From positions 145,877-209,876 of the forward strand of contig NMRA01000632.1 of assembly GCA_002633005.1 (NCBI GenBank): a stretch of DNA of 64,000 nucleotides. The letters are read 5' to 3'. Origin of the DNA: Phoronis australis (Eukaryota; Phoronida; Phoronidae). Below, piece by piece: positions 46,001 through 58,000 of this stretch. The position numbers and the translations under genes are program-made. The notes under the pieces are model-generated. The model saw only the letters and a program-made list of their open reading frames with translations, was not told where the DNA came from and did no database searches. How positions within the stretch are numbered: the first letter of the stretch is position 1; each line of letters opens with the position of its first letter.

Positions 46001-49000
46001 TGTTTTTAGTTAGAAACTTCACGAAACGGGTTTTAACGCTAGTTAGCGTATTCGAAACTTAATCCCAAATAACGCTCGTTCAGCACAACTCCAACATTTT
46101 TCAATCACAGTTGAATTGAATAAGAACTCGAGAAGGAGGCTCACTTCAAAAAGACTGATAACGTGTTTTTTACTGAAAAGTTAAACGAAGGAATACCGTA
46201 CTAAATTTAGGCCACAATGTGTAATGCGCTAACTTTTTGCTCAACTTTTTAAATATAGGAGTGTACGTTTTATTTTCACTTTCACATGTAGGTGTCGTTA
46301 ATTATATTTTACACGTCTTGGATTGAAAGCTTTTCGTATGTTTTTGTCCAAGACCGAATTCAATACATCCCAGAACTGTGCGACTGAAAAGTCAAGTAAA
46401 ACTTGCATACTTTTCTAAAAATGTTTTCCTAGGTTTCATTCAATCGTTTCACGTATTGGGACCGCATGTGCCTAATTTCGGATACAGGCACAGCTTCACA
46501 TGTAAGCACATGGGTCTAATGACGTGCACACAAGGTAACAATTATTCTGGGTCAAACGTTCGGCTTTTATTGTAAATTCGAGTCAGGATGTTAAGTGGTT
46601 TGCACTTATTGCTTTTAAAAGCCCATTTGACATGTTTCCTCTTTCAGCAACGTCGAATTTCCCACTTCTACTTGCGCCCAAGAGAAAAACTCGGAGAAGT
46701 TGCTGGATCTAAAGTGTGGACTTTATATGGAGGACCCCAATACATTGTCGGTGGTTACTATTGCCAAGACGGAGAAAACAGGGTTGTTGTGATCAAACAT
46801 TCACCCCCTGAATACGGTAGGTGGTGAGGCGCATGCGTACAATCCAACGGGTCCGTGTACTTTTGAGAAGAATTTGTGCATATGGCTTGCAGTTTCTGAA
46901 ACCACAAGAACATTCAGAATCGATATACTCCACTCATGTTTTTTGATAAGCACAAGATTCTAAGGCGCCAAATAAGACAAGGGAACGAGACATTATACTT
47001 TTTGGCTTTCTTCCGGCCGTACCATGCATACAACAAACGTCGAGCAGGACGCACTGGTGCCGCACACCGTGAATTTCTGCAAACCCTGCGCTATTAAGAT
47101 GGAATAGTATACTGCTGCATTTCTCAACACCTGCCATTCGGAATAATTGAATGGTGTTCTCCAAGCAATGAAGATGTACAAACATTACATCGTTCTCCTT
47201 ATTTGTAAGAAGTCATTTCACGTCACACTTTCAGAATAAAGATGGCTTGAATTTAACTATGAACGCCTGAATCACGGCGCATTAGGTTGTTGAAATGTCG
47301 GGCCGCCTTTACCAAAAACACGTATTGAACGCACATTTTTGCTATCGATGGTAAAATGGTATATCCGTGTAGTAAAGAGTAAATTAAGTCACTAAACAAC
47401 AACAACAAGAAGAAAAACAACAACAACTGACAACAGCGAACATGCCTGCTTAAAGTCTTCTCGGACTTCTGACCTACAAAATACCGTTGCTGGCATGCGG
47501 CGCCTCTTTACGGGAATCCAAGTTTGCCTTCATCGGTTATCGTTCAATCGGCTGCTATGTCCATATGGATGATCGTTCAATTTAGGACGGATTGAGTGAA
47601 TACTGCTCCCCGATGTAGCAATTTAGACTACATGTATTATGACATATACAGTACTGGCGCAATATAAACCGGTCTGTTCATCACCCTTCGACACATGCTA
47701 AAACTCATCCACGGATTTGCATTGATATCTGAGATTTCGTAACCCACCTCTCACCAATCGTCATTTTGAACGAGCCTTTGTTTCCGAAATTCTCCGATTG
47801 GCAGTACCGTGAGTACAACCGACGGTAAATCATCTGATGAAGTTGTAGCTAATTTAGATGTAGTTCCGTAGACGCTAGAATCTCGCTAAGGAAGTTACAT
47901 GCAGTGTGCTCGTGTGCTTCGCTCGTAATGCATGGCCATACCTCGCGAAGTCTCGCGTGTTCTTGCTTCTCACGAGATTACCGTCCTATTGGGAGCGTAC
48001 GGCAGAATGTATAAACTGGTGTCCCATTTAAAGGAAACATTCTCCATGCAAATCTTTAACATGAGAGCACACAAATGCTACATTCGCATGACCCAGTGTC
48101 TAGTTGTGGTGTGCAAGACAAGCCAAGTTGACAACCGAGAACGAAACTCAATTTCTATTTAAGTACACGTAGGCCTACATTTTGGGACACTGAACTTGTT
48201 TGCGTGGGAGTCGTTTGAATATCACGCCGCACAACAATGGGTCTTTGATTCCTTTGTTAAGAATTAAAAAAAATGCTGGAATAGAACCCACTACAAGGAT
48301 TTAATACAAGAATGCAGCATAGAAAGAATTCAACATTGATGATGCTAACCGGTCGAGATTAAGCAACTGGACCGGTTTGTGCACCTCAAAATCTACCGGT
48401 TTAGATCAAAGACACCATGGTGTTGTGGTCAATTAAATCACCTCAGGCTGCCGGTGTCTTTTAGATAATGAGACCCATCACACACACACACTGGGGACGA
48501 CAATGATATTTTTAAATTTTCCATTTGGAAGTTTGTAAATAGCATATTTGAATAGTTCGTGAAAAGCACACTTGATTAGGTTTCTGGACAAGAAATGTAA
48601 ATGCTACACGCTAAAGCGTTTGTTTAATGTTGCAATATTATATGTTCCTCATTAATTCTGCTGGGTGTGCAACATAATTGGGCCAATTACCAAAACACCA
48701 GGCAGCAATTGGTTTTTGAGGTAAGCTCAGCGTCATCGTACAATTCTTGGCATGGAATGCTCTCCACGTAGTACTGTTTCGCCGCCTAGCGTCAAAGCGT
48801 AATTTTTAATGTTACCGCTTTTGTGAAATGAAAAGATTGCTGTTTTCCGATATAGCAGCGGAATACTGAAACTGCAGTATACAACAGTAGGCCTAGTCCA
48901 TGGATGTGACGTCCGTTTTCTGTTGGAGCATTTGTTCGAACTATGATCACATAATTATAGATATATATAGTTCCCAGTGAATGCCCTAGTCAAACACTAT

Positions 49001-52000
49001 GGCCGAATCATTGACCTTCATTGCCGCCTAACTAAACGTGGTACTACCCTCTACAGTCAACCTTGAATGTCGTCCACACTCAGACTTGCCCTAGAACAAG
49101 TTACTCCTGGAACGAGTTGTCGCTAGGTTTGGAGGCAGTGTGGACGCTGTTTAAACTAGTGTACCTTACCCCACTTGTGACATATTACTCCACCTTATCG
49201 AGGTGGGGGTAACTTCTTCTGGGGTAACCTGGGCTTACATCAATGTGCTTGCTCTTTCAGCCATGAAGCAACTCGTGGCGCACACCATCACCGCCAGCGT
49301 TGGAGATGACGTCACGTTAGAAACCATAAAACTCAGATATAGAGTGGGTTATAGGTTTAGGTGGTTCAAGGACGGTTTGACTGAACGGGAAGATTTTTTT
49401 AACAAAATGAACCCTCTTCTTGCTGATGTCTCTATCGAAGATGCCGGTATCTACCAGGTTGTTGCTAATGGTTTTCCCGATGTCTACAGCGCCATGATGA
49501 GGTTGATTGTTAGACGTAAGTGGAACTTTCATTTCGTAAGATTAGTGTGCAGTATAAACCCACTTTCTGTCAAAAAACGAACTTATGATTTACATCACTT
49601 TAGAGAATAGCTCCGCAATGTCTTGTATGTGTATTCGGTACGCCTTTCATCACACAAAACAAAATCTTGATTTACATGTAGAATAATATTACGCAACATT
49701 GGCAGCACACGGACGGCCACTATTGCTGCGCGCAAAACTGCGCCTTGGCAATGCATTATTTTCAGATTTCGCTCATGGTATTAGCTGTTTTGTGAACTGA
49801 GTACGGCTTAGTTTGTCATTAGCCTGCAGTTTGGGCTTCACTTTGTTACAGAATGTCCAAAGGGTCGCTATGGTGCCGACTGCATAAAAGAATGCCCTAC
49901 ATGCGTCAACGGTGGTGTCTGTCATGATGTCACTGGCGAATGTATTTGTCCCGCTGGGTTTACAGGTCCTACCTGCGATCAAGGTATGATTCAGCGAATT
50001 TTTTTTCATTTTATAGCGCTATGCATCAATGCTTGTGCAACGGCAAGGAAATCAGAATTGCAACTAAAACACATGTTATAAGATAAATGCAAATGAACAA
50101 GATTACAAGCTTTGTACTGAACTTAGATCTGAACACAGAAATAGCAGAGGGATGATGTTGATCACGTACGACATATACACGCGTATTTTGAAGAACAGAG
50201 GCCCAGCCCCCCTGCGCCGTCTCCAGCCATAATAAAATATCCGCAGATTACTCATGAAGGTAGTTGATTAGGTACCCATAATGCTGTCACATAGTTCGGC
50301 CGCCATTTAAAGTGGTTGTGCAGCATAAAAATAAAGAATGAACTAAAAAATTCATATTAAAGTCACCTAATTTTGAAAAGAAACGAAGTTGTTTTGAGTG
50401 AGTATTTTTGGGTAACGTTTCGACTGAAGTAAGTTGCATTAAAATCTGTTTTATGAACGTTAAATAAAATGAGGCGGAAAAAGTATCAAGAACATTAAAG
50501 CTGTTTGAGAATCCTTACGAAAGGATTTGGTTTACGGAGTGAATCAAGTCCTGCCATTTTGGTTACCACATTGTCAATTGCAACACTATTAAAACATGCA
50601 TATATGCTTGCGACGGAGGAAGACTATACGCTGATACATTTCCAGGTTGCGGTCCCAATAAGTTTGGCACAGAATGCGACAAGCAATGTTCCTACAGACG
50701 TGATAACTCTAGGCACAATAGGGATGCTTGTCGTCAGATGCTGTTCTGCTTACCTGACCCGATTGGTTGCGCCTGCGCCCCTGGTTTCTGGTCGACTGGC
50801 TGCGCAAAACGTAAGCATTTGACTTCTTCAACGGAATGACCGAACGTCATTCCAGTACGCACCAATCACTATTTGAGTTGTAGGATTGGTAATGAATATT
50901 TGTTTGTCTATTATTGAACAGTCGCGGTCATAATTTTACAACGTCTTCCGATTATTGTAAGAAACTTTTTAAGAACTCGTACGTTTCTGTTGTTGACTGA
51001 AAATGCACCATTGCGCATTTGCTCACCGCGCACGTATGAAACCCGAGGTGGATGAGAGAACTCGGATTACTGTTGCGAACAGTACAAACCCACTTAGCTT
51101 TAAAATGGAGCCAAATTCAAAATAAACATGAAAATGGGTTTCATTCACGATCATGTGTTATCGTTGGATATTTCGACTGAGTGTGCAGCCGTGCGTTCAG
51201 TAGACGCTAGGACCTACGCTAGGACCTAGCTAAAACCTAGTCAAAGTCACGTGTTCTCATTTAAAATGCACTGCAATATCTCACGTAATCTCGCGAAGTC
51301 TTGCTTTTTAGCGAGGTCCTAGCGTTACTGAACGGGAGGCAGGTTTGGTCTTTCAGTGTACGCTTGATTCGTAAACTACACAACTGCGTTGTACAATAGC
51401 TACCTCTATTGAAATCCTAAGATGTTTAATCCTTGCCGTGTCAGTTGATTCAGCCGATGGGCTGCGTGATTTGACATTAATCTGACAATGTCTTTTCACC
51501 GATTTGCATGTTCACTTGTTCCCTGTTTCAGAGTTTTGAAAAGAACACAAGATGGCGTCCCATGTTACTGTGGTGCATGCATGTACAGTACTACAAATGA
51601 TCAGATATTCCACTTTCAGGTCACTTTGCCAAATCTTGGGATAGTGCTAGTTAAAATACGGGCACGTAATTCGCTTAGAAGACAGCATTTTAACACGACA
51701 TTATTTTTTTCACTGTGTACAATAGGCCCAGTGAGCGTGCGTAGAGTAAAAGTTCAAATTAGACCATAGTTGGGAATGACGGCAGATTGAACAGAGCTTG
51801 ATACCCATTTCGTATAAGTATGTGACTGAACAATATTTAGCACGACCTACAGTGCACCCATTGCAATCTTCTACCGTATGTGCGTACACCTTAGCCGATG
51901 TACCTACAGTATATCGGAAAACAGTGCGCTTTGTCAAAGAAAATTTCTAAGTCGTATTTGGCATGTTTGTTCGTTTCACTTGCAGACACAGGCGGCTACC

Positions 52001-55000
52001 GCAATCATAACATTAGTACAGAGGCGAAATGCCCTTATAAAAATGTTTTACATTAAATTCACGTCAACGTCTGCCTTGTTGTAACGGATAAGCCAACTTT
52101 ACTGACAAAACAATTTGGAAATTTGTATCTTATTTTTACTCAAATGTTTGACAATCATTTCGGATAGAGGCGCATGTAAAGGTTTGAGCCTGACTACGCG
52201 AGTGAACGACAGTAAATATCCTGTTTATTTCCAGGATGTCCAAAAGGGTCATTTGGAGCTAGTTGCAAACAGAAATGTAACTGTGCTGGTGGCAAAGTGT
52301 GTGATCGCTTTACTGGACAGTGTCCTGGGGTCTGTGCTGAAGGCTGGACGGGCACCTCGTGTCAGATTGAAGGGAAACCACGTGCGTTTATTTATCTTTC
52401 TCTTCGCTCTGTTTTACGGTATTTCGCCAACTCTTTTCCGACTCATTCTTTCCGCTTCCACCGATCCAATGGTCTTTGGTAACGCACCCCTAAGTTTACT
52501 TCTTTTTACGTTTCCATCATTCTCGCCACGTCTTCCTCCTTTTTAGAAATCCATCCATTGACCCGAGAAATGTTTTCCCCATATCACATTCTCTTATTCT
52601 TTTTCTTCCTTTCAGACTTCTCCATGTCCGTCTTTTTCTATCCTGCTTTCACCCACGCGTATTTCCACATTTCATCCACTTCTTTCTTGTCTTCAAATGA
52701 TACTAAACCCTGTCTTGATGATGAAATCAGTCATCACCTGCTAATCCAGCCGTTTGCCGTCGATCTTGAATGATAATATCAGTAATCAGCTAAATATTCG
52801 TAATTCCCATGTAACAGATTGGATAATATTGTTCTTTGCTGTTGGTCTCTCCCCCACAATTGCCGTGAAATTCGCTAAAAGCCTAGGTCACGCTTATCGA
52901 TTTAGCAAGCTTTGGAAGAAGTTTTCAAATTTTCCTCCAAACCTTTTAGGATTGTCGAGGGCTACAGAGCATTATTTTGTTTCACACAGTTGTATGGTAA
53001 CGTCGTTTTTAATATCTGATAATAGGCCAAAACAGGATTTAATATAATTTTAACCCAACGCTCTCTCGCTCACCACCCCGACACTCATTACTTTCATACT
53101 TCCAAACTTCGCATATACATATATGCCTTCTTCGCAACCATTTCGCATCCCTTCTATTTCTTCAAATAATCCCAGGTGCTTTTTATCTATTGAACTCTTC
53201 AACAGTCTTCAGTTAGTTTACCTAGGTTGGTTTAACACTTCTCGTAGAGAAAAGAAAAAAATGCTAAATGCCAGAATAATTCTCTATAAAGTGACACTAT
53301 TTCCAGTGATTCCACCAACCATATCAAGATTTTACAATGAACGAGTAAACGAAGGCCAGCCAGCGTTCTTCGTCTGCTCCGTCGTTGGAGACCCAGTACC
53401 AGAAGCAGACGATATCCAGTTAGTGGCATCGTCTGGTGTTGAAATAATGCGAGTTGACTCAGTTATAGACGAATTCAATGAGTTGAACCGCACCAACACT
53501 TATCTGTTATCGAAGACTCAACACAATCTGACATACGAATGCACGGCTTCAACACGAGCTGGAAGAACCAGCAAAAAACGCCTTGGACAGACGTACGGTA
53601 AGTAAAGATGCACCACCGTCCAGCTCCTACATTTGATCAGGCATTTTTTAATCTAAAATTCATTATATACGTCGTGAATGTTCTCACTTTCGTGATCATC
53701 ACGTGTTATCTTAGAATAATTAAGACCACCAGCTGACGAAGACTCAAAGATAACGAAAACATTCTGTTTTTTCTGACGTAACATTAGCTTAATAGTGGAT
53801 GTAAGAAAAAATGAAAGAATATCAGATGAATATTAAGAAAAGATAAAGATGAATTTCTTTCGTTACAAAATAGTGTAATGTTTGCATTTTGTTTTTGTTC
53901 ACCAGAGCTTCCCGTCTTAAACGAAAAGGCGACAGCACGAGATCTGAGTTCCAACTCGGCCAAGATTGTTTGGGGCGTTTGGCAACCTCGAAAAGACAAA
54001 GGTGACGCCCCAGTCATTCGATATGAGGTGGAACACAGACCGGTCGGTTCTGAAAAGTGGCTGAACTCGACGGTTCATCCGATCTTTATGAATGGTCAAG
54101 ACTTACGAAACTACGAAGTGAGCCCGGATGGGGTGGAGGACCAATTATACTTGGACATGATTGGTCGAAACAAGAACGTGAGCTTCGATATATCAGGTAG
54201 TGAAAATCCTCGCTTAATCTTCCATTTCTCCACTTTTAAAATGGCTTAGAAGGTAAAAAACATACAAAACTGCTTTGTTGAAAGTGATTCTCTGCCACTG
54301 ACAGAGAAGTCGAGCTGTTCGCCTGGAATTTTTGCGGTTTTTTTGGTAAAAATTGAATTTCTATTGAAGTCGAAGTATTTTTCTTTTAGCTTCAATTTTT
54401 GAAAAAACGATCTGTCAGTTGGTCGTCACTTCGTCGATTTTTCTCCCACATGGCAAAGCACGTCTCCTTATTTGGTATGACAAGACACAGACGTACATGT
54501 AGCACATTTCCCTAATAAGAAAAAAGTCACCTTTGTAAACAAAACAATGGTAATTTTATGTATCCGCCAGTCTGGCTTCTTTCAACGCACGACCGCATTT
54601 TTATTATTAGCGGCGGAGAGTTTTGAAACTGTATTGGGATGAATAAGACTTTACTATTTTTCGTCTGTCTTTCAAAAATACCGAATCTCACGATTTTTCT
54701 AAAAGTCTTCAAAGTGAATAACTCTCACGTTAGCATCCCCAGAAAGTAGATTCGCCACGATCTGTTTCAAAAGTATTTCGCGTTCCATGCCTCTTTAAAG
54801 GCAGAATTGGTGACAACTAATGAGAGGCCTACTGCATATAGAAATCGGAAAATTAAGTGGCTGAACTTTCTATGCCTAGCGAAATTTCTCAAATGGTTCT
54901 CGTGGTACACTTGTGATGCGAACGAATTGTACTTTTAGGGCTGAAACCATTCACGAACTACGAAACGAGGATAATCTCCATTCGGCCAGGCATCGGTGGA

Positions 55001-58000
55001 AAAGGGCATTCTGGGCCTGTTTCAACTTTTCAGACATTGTGTGACGGTAGGTAGGCGAGTTTGATTTCACGATTTGAATGCTCTCGGTTTAGCTTTTTGG
55101 AGCAATGGAGGTTACACATTAGCAACAGCAGAAAAGGCAGCAGTGGTAACAACAAAAGTATAACGATAGTTATGCCGGAGGTAGCGGTGCTACGCTATCG
55201 CTGGCAGTAGCGGCATATATCAGAGTTGTGGTAGTGGTGGTGAACGTTATAGGTGTGGCGTTTGACAATAGCTACGTTCCATAATTCCGAGGTACAGGCA
55301 AAAATTCAAGATCATGCTAGACTTCGAGATTTCACCAAACATTACAACCGCGAATAAAAAACGGACGATCGCCGCACAAATAAAAAAGCTCATGTTCGTT
55401 CAACGTTTCGCCTATTCATTAGACATCATCTGGATAATTATATACAAAAGGCAGCAAGTGCTAACATGCAGGTCAGGTAACATCCATAAAGTGATGTAAG
55501 AGATACAGCTATGGTCCGCTTTTTAATCTTACTACCGGGTATGGCCAAAAACTGATTTGATTACAACCGAGGCACGTGATCATGCTACCTTTTCCGGCTA
55601 GTGTTGTAGGTCTACGAAGTGCAAACGTGGTAGTTGCGATAGTAACAGTAATGGTTAAGTGGGTTAGCGACTTAAGCGGAAGTGGTTCTATCTGTGATAG
55701 GGGTGCCATTGGAGCTAGTAACAGTAGTACATGTATGTAACGCTTGGCGCTGCCAATGTATCCTTTTGATTTCAGAACCTCTCCTCGCGCCGTTGAAAGT
55801 TGCGGTGTCCATGGAAAAAACGTGCGATTCAGAAGGAGCCTCGCCCTCTTACAACCTAAAGATAACGTGGCAGGTAAAATTACAGAGCTAAAACTTCTCA
55901 AAGTCCAGTCACCAAACATTGCGCGCTCACAGATAAAACTCCTCCATTTCTTCTATTTTAGTTAATTCTTGTCTTGCTAGTAAGTAAAGTAAGGATAGCT
56001 TAATTGAGGAATGTTAACATTTTCCTTCTCATGACGTCTGACGATCGCTCCACTTGAACACATTAGGGTGTAGTCGTATACCAAATGTATATCTTCAGAT
56101 ACATGGGCGGCGCAGCACTGAAAAAAGTGGAGGGACTAAAGCCCACCAGAACCCCCTGTGGTGCACCGCCTATAGACCATGGGCGGCTCAGCAGTGAAAA
56201 AAGGGGGCTATAGACCCCAGGCCCCTATGGTGCGCCGCCCGTGAGATACCGTGATCTTCTTTAGATTTTTATCCCTTTTTATTCCCCAGCCACCTCCACG
56301 TGAGACGCTGCAGTGTGACAGAATAGGTCACTACAGGCTTTACTGGAAACACGGAAACTTAGTCTCGTTTCAATCGTTGGACATCCCCTCCTCCAAAAAG
56401 CAGACGACACTGCGCAACATTCCGCCAACCGACACCGTTTTTATCCGCATGTCAGTTGTCAACAACGCCAATTTTGAGAGCGCTCGGTCCGACATACGGT
56501 CTGTAGAAATCGGACCTGCAGGTATAAACGTATATATACTTTATCAGAATATCTTCACACGGTACTCAAGGTGCAGGTTACTGTGGCAGTGTCTAAAGTG
56601 TATGCAGTTCATGCAAAGATATATACTTTTTGGTTTTTACCCTCTAAGTGTGTTGAATCTCGTGTAGAATATTTTGGCTGAATAAATACAAAGGAAGCGA
56701 ACTAAACGTGAGGAATTTAAGAAAATACCTCTAACTTATTACTTCTTTGTATGTAGGATCTGAAATCAAGTCTTGAATATCGTCTTTCTGAGAATCTCGA
56801 TTGGAATGTTTTGCCACCATTTCTGTTGAAGGTTTTTATAGTTTTAAACATGTGGATCTATACAAAAAGTTACACGTTTAATGTGTTTTCAAATTGTTAA
56901 CTTCAGAGCCTAGCGATGTGACTGACTTGAACGTTTTTGACAAGAAAAGCGATTCCTTTAAAGTCTCATGGGGAGAACCGGAGGTAAAGAATGGTGACGT
57001 AGTGCACTACGAAGGAACCTTACTGCACCTCTGCACAAACCAATGCCCGTGCAGCCCAGGAGCAACCAGTACTCTGAGTAACATTACATCGTTAAACGTA
57101 GACATCAACGACTTGATGCCCGACTCATTGTATAGAATATCCATTCGTGCAGTTTCAACTGGGGGTATTGGACCAGTCAGCACTGTAGAAACATCCACTG
57201 CACCCGCACGTGAGTAAACGTAATAATTATTCAGGCATGTCCTTGTTATTTTGCAAAAGCGTGTAGAAAGTTGGAAGATTAGTAGCAAATGATGTAGGTG
57301 GCACTTTTCATTTTTGCTTCAAGTGGTTTCTCCAGTTTGTGAGTCAACATGCTTATATAAGACCCGACATTCACTCGGTGGTGCCAATGAACAAAGAGTG
57401 TTCCTTTCGCCTTTCGAATAAATGGACAGTAGAAAGCTGCTCACCTTCATCATGGCGGTGACCTGAGGTGAAGAGTGTAGTGTAACGTACTTAAGTGTAA
57501 ATATTTATACCGAGAGGCAGGCAACTCGCGAAAAAGCATGGTCACTCAAGACTACGCAAAATCATGCGATTGGAAAGCGAGTGTTTCGCGAATATGTTCG
57601 TGACCTCATAAAATGGCGGCCACATAAAGTGTTTGGTCTGTGAAATTGGAATAGGGGTTTATGGGATATAAGTGTCTGTTTGCGTTCCATAAGCAAAGAT
57701 CTCTCGCATCGCGAGTGTCTTGCGTCTACTTAACACATCTCAGATAGGGCTGCTGTTTCAATGGCACCGCCTCAAAAACTTGTTCTTGTTGTAGTTGGTG
57801 TTGTCGATGCATCCTAACTTCATGCTCTCCCCGTGGAGCAGTCGTGTTATCATCTTATTTCGCATTTCAGTTCCGTCAGTCGCACCAGGCGGTGCCAATG
57901 TTCAGGACATCAAGTCGCTAAGAGCGCAGTTCGAATGGGAACCACTGGCTTGTGAACACCTGAACGGACCTCTTCTCCACTATAATGTTTTGGTATTTAA

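Noticed and set aside
52115-52546. 143-codon plus-strand ORF
   Set aside because: It overlaps EGF module 3 in another frame and has no domain; the cysteine-rich frame with splice sites is the real one.
55509-55919. 136-codon minus-strand ORF
   Set aside because: It runs antisense to the FN3 exon 55776-55873 and shows no domain; read as a shadow.
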